From positions 5,890,001-5,954,000 of the forward strand of contig NZ_CP061378.1 in assembly GCF_015624485.1 (NCBI RefSeq): a stretch of 64,000 nt of DNA, read 5' to 3'. The stretch is from Bradyrhizobium genosp. L. Lineage in GTDB: Bacteria > Pseudomonadota > Alphaproteobacteria > Rhizobiales > Xanthobacteraceae. The position numbers and the translations under genes were made by a program. Shown one piece after another: positions 51,441-60,201 of the stretch. Positions within the stretch are counted from its first letter, which is position 1, and every line of letters starts with the position of its first letter. Below the pieces are notes generated by a model. It was not told the origin of the DNA and searched no databases. It saw only the letters and a program-made list of their open reading frames with translations.

Positions 51441-52985
51441 CTACGAGAGCGCGTCTTGATGCTGCAGCGTCGGTGCAAACGGCTCCGGCACTTCACAGCC
51501 GGTCGCGCAGCAGCGGCCGGGCTGCTTTGAGACGCGGCGGCCCTCGTCGGCGAGGCCGCGGCCAAGCAGATTCTCGACCAGCTCGGCTTTTTCCATCACG
51601 GGATAGTTGCGCCAGATCTCGCGCTTCATCGCCTCCGGCGAGCCGCCGCCATGCAGCGAGATCACGGAATACCAGCCGGCCTCATGCGACACGGTGAGGT
51701 CCTCGATCAGCCGCGCCACCTCGGCGCGCTGCTCCGCCGGAATGTCGGGACGGCCGCCCATGACCGCGGCGAGCGAGGCGCGCGTTTCCGGATTGTGATC
51801 CTCGTCCGGCCCCGGCAGCGCGACGATCAAACCGCCCGACACGTAATGCGCGACGCGGTGCATGTCGTAGATCTTGGTTGCCAGCAGCAGCTTGCCGATG
51901 TTCGAGAACACCGCATCCGGCATCACCGAGCCGGCGGGATCCCTGGTGCAGTACACCGAAGATGCGACGCCGCAGGCGTAAAAACTCTCGGTGATGGTGA
52001 TCAGCTCGACCATCGCCTCGCGAATATGTGCGTGCTTCTCGGCATCCAGCCCGTTGGCCTCGATCATCAGCGCGCCGGCACCGATCAGGAGATCGCCGAA
52101 GCCGGCGCGGGCGCCGATGCAGGAATGCCGATGATGCGTGGCATAGGAGGTGGTGAGGAAACCGCCCTCCTCGGTTTCGCCCGCCAGGAAGATGCGATCG
52201 TGCGGCACGAACACGTCATCGAACACGACGACGCCGACCGACTGGCCGTATTTCGCCGAGAATTTCGCCGCGGCCTCGCCGGGCCGGCCGGCGGGTCGCG
52301 CGATGATGGTGACGCCGGGCGCATCGACCGGCACGGCGCTGCACACCGCAAAATCCTTGTCGTCGGGTGCGTGGGTGCGGCACGGCATCACCAGGAATTC
52401 GTGCATGTAGGGCGCTCCGGTGACGATCGCCTTGGTGCCGCGGATCACGATGCCGTCCGCGCGGCGCTCCCTGATGTGGACGTAGACGTCGGGATTGGCC
52501 TGCAGGCCCGGCCGCTTCGAGCGGTCGCCCTTGGCGTCGGTCATGGCGACGCCGAGCGTGAGATCCTGGTCCTGCACCTCATGCATGTAGTTGAGGAAGC
52601 GCTGGCGGTAGTCGGTACCGTGGCGGTCGTCGGTGAGCCTCGTCGCCTGATAGAGGCCGTTGAGCGCATCATGGGTGAGATAGCGCTGGGCGCAGCCCGA
52701 CGTCCTGCACACCAGCCGCACCGCCTCGAGCTTGTAGAGCAGGTCCTGCGAGCTCTCGTTGATGTGGAGCATGCGGTTGACGGTCTTGCCCGAGGTGCCC
52801 TGCCGCGCCGTCATGATCGGCACATGCTCGGCCCGGTGGGCGAAGTCGTAGGTGACGCCGACGCCGGCGACGCCGGGCGCCAGCAAGGGCTCGTCGGCGA
52901 CGCTCGCGATCGCCTCACCGTTGACGAACACCCGCGGCTTGTAGCGGCGCAGGGATTCCCGGTAGTCCGCAGCCGTCATCAGCAT
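51441..52985 (-). CDS. HpaB/AbfD-family flavin enzyme (4-hydroxyphenylacetate 3-hydroxylase or 4-hydroxybutyryl-CoA dehydratase type)
   Basis: 514 residues from ATG 52985 with gggag 8 nt upstream. It has the HpaB fold: TAADYRESLRRYKPRVFVNG, the FAD-region IRGTKAIVTGAPYMHEFLVM, and a conserved SYATHHRHSCIGARAGFGDL. AbfD-type dehydratases need Fe-S ligands Cys99, Cys103, His292 and Cys299. Here Cys93 and Cys98 (VCRTSGCAQRY) and His284-Cys289 are close but differently spaced, so the cluster is uncertain. HpaB-type monooxygenases lack it. A Cys-rich tail (PGRCCATGCE) is odd. The gene is divergent from a TetR regulator over an 84-bp operator region. Substrate unknown. Confidence 0.75.
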   Translation of the reverse strand: MLMTAADYRESLRRYKPRVFVNGEAIASVADEPLLAPGVAGVGVTYDFAHRAEHVPIMTARQGTSGKTVNRMLHINESSQDLLYKLEAVRLVCRTSGCAQRYLTHDALNGLYQATRLTDDRHGTDYRQRFLNYMHEVQDQDLTLGVAMTDAKGDRSKRPGLQANPDVYVHIRERRADGIVIRGTKAIVTGAPYMHEFLVMPCRTHAPDDKDFAVCSAVPVDAPGVTIIARPAGRPGEAAAKFSAKYGQSVGVVVFDDVFVPHDRIFLAGETEEGGFLTTSYATHHRHSCIGARAGFGDLLIGAGALMIEANGLDAEKHAHIREAMVELITITESFYACGVASSVYCTRDPAGSVMPDAVFSNIGKLLLATKIYDMHRVAHYVSGGLIVALPGPDEDHNPETRASLAAVMGGRPDIPAEQRAEVARLIEDLTVSHEAGWYSVISLHGGGSPEAMKREIWRNYPVMEKAELVENLLGRGLADEGRRVSKQPGRCCATGCEVPEPFAPTLQHQDALS

Positions 52986-53011
52986 GGCGATACTCCCTTG
53001 CTCATTTTTTC

Positions 53012-53040
53012 TAACACTGTTAAATTATCTAACAGTGTTC
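53012..53040. promoter_or_regulatory. Double TetR-type operator
   Basis: Two palindromic boxes, TAACACTGTTA (53012-53022) and TAACAGTGTT(C) (53030-53040), start 18 bp apart. Together they also form a perfect 10-bp inverted repeat (53013-53022 and 53030-53039). They lie in the 84 bp between the divergent enzyme and TetR genes, the expected place for a repressor controlling both. Confidence 0.75.
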
Positions 53041-53069
53041 AAATCGAGTCAAGACGGGATTGCCCGCCG

Positions 53070-53690
53070 ATGCAGATGCGCGAGAGCCGGAAAGAGGCGG
53101 TCAGCCGCCACAAGCGGGAGCTGATCCTCGACGCCGCGCGCAGCGTGTTCGCGGAAGAAGGTCTCGAGGGCGCCAGCCTGCGGGCGATCGCGACCCGCGC
53201 CGGCTACACGCCGGCGGCGCTGTACTTCCACTTCGATTCCAAGGAAGCGATCTATGCCGAGGTGCTGCGGCAATCGCTGGCCTCGCTCGGCGAAGCCGTC
53301 GGCGCGGCGGTCGCGACGACGCGCGGCGCCAGGCAAAGACTGCACGCCGCCGGCATGGCGTTCTTCCGCTACTACGCGGACAACCCGCGCGACCTCGACC
53401 TCGGATTCTATCTGTTTCGCGGCGGCATGAAGCCGGCCGGGCTCGGCCATGACCGCGACCACGCGCTGAACACTGCGTTGGAGGCGGCGCTGCATCCGAT
53501 CGCGGAAGCCGCGGAGGCGCTCGGTGCGTCCAGGGCAAAGGCCAACACCGTGATGGTGGACTGCTTCGCGCACGCCACCGGCCTCCTGCTGTTGCTGCAC
53601 ACCGGCCGCATCAGGATGTTCGGCGCGTCAGCACCCGAATTGATGGACGCCTATCTGCGCGAGAAGATCGCGCAACTCGGCAAGGCGTGA
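53070..53690 (+). CDS. TetR-family transcriptional regulator
   Basis: 206 residues from ATG 53070 (a second ATG at 53076 is also possible). The N-terminal DNA-binding domain is clear: LILDAARSVFAEEGLEGASL, RAIATRAGYTPAALYFHFDS and KEAIYAEVLRQSLASLGEA. The helical ligand-binding domain contains FFRYYADNPRDLDLGFYLFR. The gene is divergent from the HpaB/AbfD-like enzyme, and a double palindromic operator lies between them. The natural model is repression of both genes, relieved by the enzyme's substrate or its CoA ester. Confidence 0.9.
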   Translation: MQMRESRKEAVSRHKRELILDAARSVFAEEGLEGASLRAIATRAGYTPAALYFHFDSKEAIYAEVLRQSLASLGEAVGAAVATTRGARQRLHAAGMAFFRYYADNPRDLDLGFYLFRGGMKPAGLGHDRDHALNTALEAALHPIAEAAEALGASRAKANTVMVDCFAHATGLLLLLHTGRIRMFGASAPELMDAYLREKIAQLGKA

Positions 53691-53727
53691 GCCCGCGCCC
53701 ACGTGAGGAAGCCACCGGCGGAAGGGT

Positions 53728-53897
53728 TCCCTCCCCCCTTGCGGGGGAGGGTTAGGGAGAGGGGTGCCACACGACGTGCTCTCTCGACGTGGGTCTCAAC
53801 GACGTACGCGATCGAGATTTGCGAGGGCGAGACTCACATCAATTATCTCGCCCGGGGCCACCCCTCTCCCCAACCCTCCCCCGCAAGGGGGGAGGGA
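53728..53897. repeat. Long palindromic dispersed repeat between convergent genes
   Basis: Arms 53728-53767 and 53859-53897 (tccctcccccctt... and its complement) enclose about 90 bp. It is a G/C-run-rich element of a type seen many times in Bradyrhizobium intergenic DNA, placed between the convergent TetR and SDR genes. Confidence 0.7.
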
Positions 53898-53944
53898 GCC
53901 CGATGTGCGTGCTCACCTTACGCAAGTCACGCGCGCTTCGCCTC

Positions 53945-54745
53945 TCACTTCCCGTAACTCTCGCGCATCTTGGCCTGGATCTTGGCCATGCCGCCGATCC
54001 AGCGGTCGTAGTTCTCGGTCTTCTTGCGCATGTAGCCGAGCACTTGGGGGTGCGGCAGGATCAGGAAGGTCTCCTGATCGAGGGCCTTCAGCACATCCTG
54101 CGCGACCTGCTCGGGTGACAGATCGCCGTCGCCGGACTGCGGTCCCTTGGGAATTCCGCGCAGCATGTTGGTGTCGACGCCCTGCGGGCAGAGGATCGAG
54201 ACCTTGATGTTGTCGGCGCGGTGCGAGATCGCGAGATTCTCGGCAAAGCCGACCGCGGCATGCTTGGTGGTCGAATAGGCTGGGCTGCCGACCTGCGACA
54301 GCAGGCCCGCCGCCGAGATCGTGTTGAGGAAATAGCCGCCGCCGCGCGCCTTCATGCGTGGCACCAGATGCCGCGCAGCATAGACATGCGCCATGACGTG
54401 GATCGCCCAGCTCCGCGACCACGGCTCGTCCGAGCTGCCGCCGGCGTTCACCGAGAGCGGATCGAAGCCGCCGCCGATGCCGGCGTTGGAGCAGAACAGC
54501 GCGATCGGGCCGAACATCCGTTCGGTCTCCTCGATCACATGCAGGATGTTCTTCTCCTGACCGACATCGCATTTGAACGCGGCGCCGCCCGCTGATGCTG
54601 CGACCTTCTCCGCCGCCGCATGATCGAGGTCCACGACCACGACCTTGGCGGCGCCGGCGGCATGGAACGCCTCGCACAGCGCCTTGCCGATGCCATTGCC
54701 ACCGCCGGTGACCACCACAACTTTACCAGCCACCTGCATGGCCAT
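53945..54745 (-). CDS. Short-chain dehydrogenase/reductase (SDR)
   Basis: 266 residues (a start at 54739, MQVAGK, is also possible). The cofactor motif is VVVVTGGGNGIGKALCEAFH with an Asp-type acidic residue after the second strand (VVVVDLDHAA), which favours NAD(H). The catalytic Tyr-Lys is in SPAYSTTKHAAVGFAENLA, and the Asn in LFCSNAGIGGG completes the set. The C-terminus (LGYMRKKTENYDRWIGGMAK) is typical of alcohol-dehydrogenase-like SDRs in Bradyrhizobium. Substrate unknown. It sits next to the TetR-controlled enzyme but is separated by a palindromic repeat, so it is probably a separate unit. Confidence 0.87.
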   Translation of the reverse strand: MAMQVAGKVVVVTGGGNGIGKALCEAFHAAGAAKVVVVDLDHAAAEKVAASAGGAAFKCDVGQEKNILHVIEETERMFGPIALFCSNAGIGGGFDPLSVNAGGSSDEPWSRSWAIHVMAHVYAARHLVPRMKARGGGYFLNTISAAGLLSQVGSPAYSTTKHAAVGFAENLAISHRADNIKVSILCPQGVDTNMLRGIPKGPQSGDGDLSPEQVAQDVLKALDQETFLILPHPQVLGYMRKKTENYDRWIGGMAKIQAKMRESYGK

Positions 54746-54806
54746 CCTCCCGGAATCTCAGAGCGCTCGGGATATGATAGCCCATTCGCCGCGCTTGGCG
54801 AGAACT

Positions 54807-55502
54807 TCAACTCGCCAGCACGACGTCGAACACGGCGGTGTAGTGGCAGGCGGCGCCGAGCAGCACGAAACAGTGCCAGATCGCGTTCTGGAAGCGCAAC
54901 CGCCGCCAGGAATGGAAGATCACGCCCAGGCTGTACAGGATGCCGCCGGCGAGCACGAAGCCGAGCGCGGTCGCCGGCAGCGTCTTCACCACGGCGTCGT
55001 ACAGCATGACGCCGCTCCAGCCCATCGCGAGATAAAGCCCGATCGAGAGCCGGTCGAAACGGCCGGGATAGCGCAGCTTGAGCCAGATGCCGAGGATCGC
55101 CACGCACCACACGCCGGTGAGCAGCGCGATCGCCAGATAGCTTTCCTTCAGTTCCACGATGAACGGCGTATAGGTCGCGGCGATCAACAGATAGATCGCC
55201 GAATGATCGAACCGCCGCAACACCCATTTGGCGCGCGACACCGGCCAGAGGTTATAGGTCGCCGACAGGACAAGCATCGCCAGGAGCCCGGCGACATAGA
55301 CCGACACCACGGCGACGTCGAACGGTCCGGCATAGACCGCGGTCAGCACGATCAGCGCGGTTGCGGCGACCAGCCCGAAGCAGACGCCGATGGCGTGGAC
55401 CACGCCGTCGGCGATCAGCTCGGCACGGTCGTAGTTCCACAGCGCGGCGCCGGCCGCGTGGATCGAGGTCGAGGCCAGTTGCTTCAAGCGAAAAACCGTC
55501 AT
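54807..55502 (-). CDS. Hemolysin III / PAQR-family membrane protein
   Basis: 231 residues with seven predicted helices. The family residues are in order: NYDRAELIADGVVHAIGVCF (first His), ATYNLWPVSRAKWVLRRFDHSA (broken here) with the Asp-His-Ser-Ala metal motif in RRFDHSAIYLLIAA, and GVIFHSWRRLRFQNAIWHCF near the end with the last two His. The bacterial family (YqfA/TrhA) shares the zinc-binding core of adiponectin receptors; the name hemolysin III comes from one early member and most probably do not lyse cells. Roles in membrane-fluidity control have been proposed. Confidence 0.85.
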   Translation of the reverse strand: MTVFRLKQLASTSIHAAGAALWNYDRAELIADGVVHAIGVCFGLVAATALIVLTAVYAGPFDVAVVSVYVAGLLAMLVLSATYNLWPVSRAKWVLRRFDHSAIYLLIAATYTPFIVELKESYLAIALLTGVWCVAILGIWLKLRYPGRFDRLSIGLYLAMGWSGVMLYDAVVKTLPATALGFVLAGGILYSLGVIFHSWRRLRFQNAIWHCFVLLGAACHYTAVFDVVLAS

Positions 55503-55560
55503 GCCGGGACGCTTTCCTCTGCCGACTAAACAATGGGTATCGCGGAAACCGCGACGCGTT

Positions 55561-55604
55561 CAACCCCCTTGCAACCCCCTTGCAATCCCCTTGCCATCCC
55601 CTCG
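55561..55604. repeat. Four-unit 11-bp tandem repeat
   Basis: Four consecutive 11-bp units, caacccccttg, caacccccttg, caatccccttg and ccatcccctcg, lie in the divergent promoter region between the PAQR and YcjX genes. It may be a slippage-prone microsatellite, or bind a regulator. Confidence 0.7.
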
Positions 55605-55713
55605 CCTGCAAAGGCGCCGGAAATGTGAAGCTTGATTTTGACCCGATAATCGCCACCTTGCGGATGACCGCCCGCCTTTTCGCCCCATTTTGCCGGGTTT
55701 CTGTTAACCCTCC

Positions 55714-57177
55714 ATGCCCCCCAGCTTTACCGATATCGTCGAGGAAGCCCGGCTCTCGGCGCGGGCGCTGCTCGACTATGGCGAGGGCTTCTTCAACCCC
55801 ACCGTGCGGCTCGGCGTCACCGGCCTGTCGCGCGCCGGCAAGACCGTGTTCATCACCGCGCTGGTGCACGGGCTGACCCGCGGCGGCCGCTTCCCGGTAT
55901 TCGAGCCCTACGCCTCGGGAAGGATCGCGCGTGCCTATCTTGCGCCGCAACCCGACGATGCGGTGCCGCGCTTCGCCTACGAGAACCATGTCCGCACCTT
56001 GGTCGAGGAACGGCGCTGGCCGAGCTCGACCACCGACATCTCCGAGCTGCGGCTCGTGATCGAATACCAGCGGCAAAATGGCGCGGACCGGACGCTGACG
56101 CTCGACATCGTCGATTATCCCGGCGAGTGGCTGCTCGACCTGCCGCTGCTGAACAAGAGCTTTGAGCAATGGTCGGCCGAGAGCCTTGCGCTGTCGCGCG
56201 AACCGTTGCGCGCGCAACTCGCCGCGCCATGGCAGGCGCATCTGGCGACGCTGCAGCCGGACGCGCGCGAGGACGAGCAGGCCGCGCTCGCTGAAGCAAG
56301 GCTGTTCACCGACTATCTGCGCGCCTGCCGCGACGATCGCTTCGCGATGAGCCTGCTGCCGCCCGGCCGCTTCCTGATGCCGGGCAATCTCGCCGATACG
56401 CCGGCGCTGACGTTTGCGCCGCTCGATGTGCCCATCGACGGCAGCGCGCCCGCTGGTTCGCTGTGGGCGATGATGCGGCGGCGCTACGAGGCCTACAAGG
56501 ATGTCGTGGTGCGACCCTTCTTCCGCGATCATTTCGCGCGGCTCGATCGCCAGATCGTGCTGGCCGACGCGCTTGCCGCATTCAACGCCGGACCCGAGGC
56601 GCTGCACGATCTCGAGGCCGCCCTCGCCGGCATCCTCGATTGCTTCCGGATCGGCCGCAGCACGATTTTGAGCGCGCTGTTCCGGCCGCGCATCGATCGC
56701 ATCCTATTCGCGGCGACCAAGGCCGACCATCTGCACCACCAGAGCCACGACCGGCTGGAAGCGGTGCTGCGGCGGATCGTGGCCAGGGCCGCCGAGCGCG
56801 CCGAATATGCCGGTGCTGCGATCGACGTGGTGGCGCTATCAGCGGTGCGCGCCACCCGCGAGGCGCAGGTGAGCCGCGGCCGCGACACGCTGCCGTCGAT
56901 CCTCGGCACGCCGGCGCCGGGCGAGGTCGCCAATGGCGAGACGCTGGACGGCGAGACCGAGGTCGCGACCTTTCCGGGCGACCTGCCCGAAAATCCCGAG
57001 GACCTGTTCAAAGGCACCTTCCGCGGCCTCTCGAGCGCCGATGCCGAGGCTGCCGACTACCGCTTCCTGCGCTTCCGTCCGCCCAAGCTGGAACGATCGG
57101 GCGATGCGGAGCCGTCGCTGCCTCACATCCGCCTTGACCGCGCCCTCCAGTTCCTGATCGGAGACCGACTGCAATGA
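55714..57177 (+). CDS. ycjX: YcjX-family P-loop GTPase
   Basis: 487 residues. The P-loop is RLGVTGLSRAGKTVFITALV (Walker A GLSRAGKT), with a switch-like LTLDIVDYPGEWLLDLPLLN (DYPGEW) and a C-terminal base-recognition-like ILFAATKADHLHHQ (TKAD). YcjX is a dynamin-like or Ras-like protein of unknown precise role, found with YcjF in stress-response and phage-shock-like operons. Here the pair is again present: the stop overlaps the next start (ATGA). No pspABC genes are in the window. Confidence 0.86.
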   Translation: MPPSFTDIVEEARLSARALLDYGEGFFNPTVRLGVTGLSRAGKTVFITALVHGLTRGGRFPVFEPYASGRIARAYLAPQPDDAVPRFAYENHVRTLVEERRWPSSTTDISELRLVIEYQRQNGADRTLTLDIVDYPGEWLLDLPLLNKSFEQWSAESLALSREPLRAQLAAPWQAHLATLQPDAREDEQAALAEARLFTDYLRACRDDRFAMSLLPPGRFLMPGNLADTPALTFAPLDVPIDGSAPAGSLWAMMRRRYEAYKDVVVRPFFRDHFARLDRQIVLADALAAFNAGPEALHDLEAALAGILDCFRIGRSTILSALFRPRIDRILFAATKADHLHHQSHDRLEAVLRRIVARAAERAEYAGAAIDVVALSAVRATREAQVSRGRDTLPSILGTPAPGEVANGETLDGETEVATFPGDLPENPEDLFKGTFRGLSSADAEAADYRFLRFRPPKLERSGDAEPSLPHIRLDRALQFLIGDRLQ

Positions 57178-58205
57178 ACGACAAGACGCCGCAGCGGCGG
57201 CCGGCGACGTTCAAGCTCGACGATCCCGGCGTGGTCGTGATCGATTCCGACGACACCGGCCGTCTCGCGCGCGGCACGATCCAGGTCGTGCCGGAAGCCG
57301 AGCCGTTGCTGCTGCCCGCGACGATCGACGCACCGCTACTGCCGGCGCGCCGCGGCTTCCGCTGGGGCACGCTGTTCTGGAGTTCGGTCGCGGGCCTGGT
57401 CGCGCTCGGCACCGGGCTCGGCGTCATCGATCTGATCGAGGATCTGTTCGCGCGGAATGAAGGCCTCGGCGTGCTCGGGCTGGCGCTCGCGGTGATCGCC
57501 GCGGTGGCGCTGGCGGTCGTGACCACGCGCGAGCTGGTCGGGCTGACGCGGCTTGCGACCATCGAGAAACTGCATCTGCGCGCGGCCGAGGTGCTGATCA
57601 GCGACGACCGCGCCGCGAGCCGAGCCGTCGTCGCCGACCTGCTCAAGCTCGCGCACCGGACCCCGCAGCTCGCCCGCGCCCGCAGCGCGCTGCAAAGCCA
57701 TACCGAAGACATCATCGACGGCGCCGACATGATCCGCCTCGCCGAGCGCGAATTGATGACGCCGCTCGACGAGGAAGCGCGGCGGCTGGTATCGAGCGCC
57801 GCACAGCGCGTCTCCGTCGTCACCGCGGTCAGCCCGCGCGCGCTGTTCGACGTGCTGTTCGTGTTCGTGGCGTCATTGCGGATGATCCGGCAATTGGCGC
57901 GACTTTACGGCGGCCGTCCCGGCGCGCTCGGCATGATCAGCCTGCTGCGCCAGGTGATCGCGCATCTCGCCATTACCGGCGGCATCGCCGCGAGCGACAG
58001 CCTGATCCAGCAGATGCTCGGCCACGGCATCGCCGCGAAACTTTCGCAGCGGCTCGGCGAAGGCATGCTCAACGGCCTGCTCACCGCGCGGCTCGGCCTC
58101 GCCGCCGTCGACGTGACCCGGCCAATGCCGTTCAATGCATTGCCACGCCCGGCGCTGGCGGATCTGGCAAAGGACCTGCTCCGCAAGCGGGAGGAGGAAG
58201 AGTGA
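57174..58205 (+). CDS. ycjF: YcjF-family (DUF697, TIGR01620) membrane protein
   Basis: 343 residues, overlapping ycjX by 4 bp. The N-terminal cytoplasmic stretch (RRPATFKLDDPGVVVIDSDD) is followed by two membrane helices (GTLFWSSVAGLVALGTGLGV and LGVLGLALAVIAAVALAVVT). The DUF697 domain contains LFDVLFVFVASLRMIRQLAR, and a basic C-terminus ends in the RKREEEE tail. The YcjX-YcjF pair is widely conserved; YcjF is thought to anchor or modulate the GTPase at the membrane. The gene end is followed by a palindromic repeat. Confidence 0.85.
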   Translation: MNDKTPQRRPATFKLDDPGVVVIDSDDTGRLARGTIQVVPEAEPLLLPATIDAPLLPARRGFRWGTLFWSSVAGLVALGTGLGVIDLIEDLFARNEGLGVLGLALAVIAAVALAVVTTRELVGLTRLATIEKLHLRAAEVLISDDRAASRAVVADLLKLAHRTPQLARARSALQSHTEDIIDGADMIRLAERELMTPLDEEARRLVSSAAQRVSVVTAVSPRALFDVLFVFVASLRMIRQLARLYGGRPGALGMISLLRQVIAHLAITGGIAASDSLIQQMLGHGIAAKLSQRLGEGMLNGLLTARLGLAAVDVTRPMPFNALPRPALADLAKDLLRKREEEE

Positions 58206-58208
58206 ATG

Positions 58209-58291
58209 CGTAGGGTGGGCAAAGCGCAGCGTGCCCACCATCACGAGCCGTGCAAGACGTGGTGGGCACGCTACGCTTTGCCCACCCTACG
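58209..58291. repeat. Palindromic dispersed repeat
   Basis: 32-bp arms (58209-58240 and 58260-58291) match as an inverted repeat with one mismatch (cgtagggtgggcaaagcg type). A familiar Bradyrhizobium dispersed element, placed right after the YcjF stop and before the next convergent gene. Confidence 0.78.
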
Positions 58292-58330
58292 AATGCGGCT
58301 CGCTCGGCGCATGTCCATGGCAGTTATTGC

Positions 58331-58480
58331 GCCCTCTCCCCTTGTGGGAGAGAGCAGCTCCGGTGTCAGCCCGAGCTCGCTTGGGTGAGGGGTATGTCTC
58401 CACGAGCGCTGCCCCTGCGGAGAGAGACCCCTCATCCGGCAGCCTTCGGCTGCCACCTTCTCCCACAAGGGGAGAAGGTG
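58331..58480. repeat. Second palindromic repeat, overlapping a gene end
   Basis: Arms around ctccccttgtgggag (about 58335-58349) and ctcccacaaggggag (about 58460-58474). The right half covers the last codons of the glycosyltransferase gene, so the repeat has entered its 3' end and supplies the tail and stop. Confidence 0.65.
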
Positions 58481-60174
58481 AAGTCGCCGCACTCATCCAG
58501 CAGCGCCAGCACGCGCCAGCGGAAGAAGGTGCTGTTCGGCGGCGGCGACAAATCAGGCGTCCAGCCAGAGATCTTCTCCAGCGCGTAGGTATCCATCACC
58601 GTGCCGCGCCAGCTGCGCACGACGCGCTCCAGCGGCTGCCGCACCGCGGTGGTCTCATTCCATAGCGGCAGATCGTGCTCGGGCTCGCGGCCGACATAGA
58701 GGCCGACGTGATCCCTGATCATGTTCAAGCCGGGATCGGCAAAGCCCTGGAAGCGACCGCGTTCGGCGATTTCGATGACAGGCACGCGGCCGCGCAGGAA
58801 CCAGCGCAGCATCGCATAGGTGCGGTAATCCGTGGTCGCGACCCAGGTCGCGCCGGTCGCCTTGAGTTGCGCCTCGGCGCGCGCGGCCAGCAGGTCGTAG
58901 CCTGCTTCGGTGCCAACCGGATCGGTGTGGCCGGTGATGTTCCACGGCACCACCGTGTAGTACAGGAACACGCAGACGACGAACGCGATGCCCGACGTAA
59001 CAGCGGTCCGCGCCCAGAACACCGTGGACTTGACCAGCCCGACCGACCAGCCCTCGAACGGCATCTTCGTGACGTTGATGGCGACCGCGGCAAGGCCGGC
59101 CGGCCACAGGAACATCGGCCAAGTGTCGCCGACCCGCAAGGTCAGCGACTTCCAGAGGAAGTAGACGAACGGCAGCAGCACCGCCGTCGACAGCAGGATC
59201 GCGACCGGCTCGCGCTTGCGATAGCCGCGCCACGCCGTCAGCGCGGTGCCGAACAGTGTGACCGGCAGCAGCACGAAGCCGACCAGGCCGAACTGCATGC
59301 CGATGAACTCACCGAGCGTGCGCAACTCGATCTCGCGCTCGACGGTCGCGCGCACCGCCTGGAAGCGGAACGAGGCCCAGTCGTGCTGCGCGTTCCAGAT
59401 CAGCACCGGCGAGAACACGAGAACCGCGAGCACTGCGGCGAGGTACGGATACGGGCTGCGTAGCCAGCGCCACCGCCAATCCGGCACCAGCGCGAACGCT
59501 ACCACCGCCGGCGCAAGCATGATCGCCGTGAATTTCGACAAGGCGGCGAGCCCGGCAAATAGCCCGGCGGCGAGCCACCAGCGCCCGTCATTCGTCTGTG
59601 CGAGCCGCACCAGCGACCACAGCATCGCCACCGCGAACGGGATCAGCGCGGTGTCGGGCGCGACCTTGGCCATCAACAATCCGTAATACAGCGCCGCCTC
59701 CGGCAGCAGCAGCGCCAGCATCACGGCGCGGACATTGTTGCCTGTGACGCGGCGGACGATGTCGGCGAGCAGCAGCTGGGTGACCAGCATCGCCACGATG
59801 CCGCCGAAGCGGACGCCGAAATTGGTGTCGCCGAAGATCGCCGTGCCGAAACGGATCGACCAGGCGATCATGGGCGGATGGTCGAGGAACGACAGCACGT
59901 TCTCCTTCGACCAGGTCCAGTAATAGGCCTCGTCGGTGCGCAGATCGAGCGCATGGGCATAGACCAGCCGCATCACCGTCATGGCCGCGATCACGGCGAT
60001 CACGCCGCGCCAGTCGGGCGCGCGGGAGCGCGCCGGCTTAACGCTGATGTTATCGGCTCCAGGTTCGGCTTGAGCTATCGTCACGGCGCGCTTTTTGTTC
60101 GACTCTGCGGGGGGTGTCAACGTGCCAGGGCATCCCCTATCCCCCACGCGGCGGCCGGCAATGGTGTTCAGCAC
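58432..60174 (-). CDS. Glycosyltransferase family 39 (ArnT/PMT-type) membrane protein
   Basis: 580 residues from GTG 60174; an internal GTG at 60084 (VTIAQAEPGADN) is an alternative that would give 550 residues. The first periplasmic loop has the GT39 signature HALDLRTDEAYYWTWSKENV with the catalytic Asp-Glu, then FLDHPPMIAWSIRF. About ten further membrane helices and a soluble C-terminal domain follow. GT39 enzymes transfer sugars from undecaprenyl or polyprenyl phosphate to lipid A, proteins or polymers at the periplasmic face. The last residues (FTFSPCGRRWQPKAAG) are encoded by a palindromic repeat, so the original C-terminus has been replaced. Confidence 0.82.
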   Translation of the reverse strand: MLNTIAGRRVGDRGCPGTLTPPAESNKKRAVTIAQAEPGADNISVKPARSRAPDWRGVIAVIAAMTVMRLVYAHALDLRTDEAYYWTWSKENVLSFLDHPPMIAWSIRFGTAIFGDTNFGVRFGGIVAMLVTQLLLADIVRRVTGNNVRAVMLALLLPEAALYYGLLMAKVAPDTALIPFAVAMLWSLVRLAQTNDGRWWLAAGLFAGLAALSKFTAIMLAPAVVAFALVPDWRWRWLRSPYPYLAAVLAVLVFSPVLIWNAQHDWASFRFQAVRATVEREIELRTLGEFIGMQFGLVGFVLLPVTLFGTALTAWRGYRKREPVAILLSTAVLLPFVYFLWKSLTLRVGDTWPMFLWPAGLAAVAINVTKMPFEGWSVGLVKSTVFWARTAVTSGIAFVVCVFLYYTVVPWNITGHTDPVGTEAGYDLLAARAEAQLKATGATWVATTDYRTYAMLRWFLRGRVPVIEIAERGRFQGFADPGLNMIRDHVGLYVGREPEHDLPLWNETTAVRQPLERVVRSWRGTVMDTYALEKISGWTPDLSPPPNSTFFRWRVLALLDECGDFTFSPCGRRWQPKAAG

Positions 60175-60201
60175 GGGAATTAACCACTAGACTTGCCGAT
60201 C

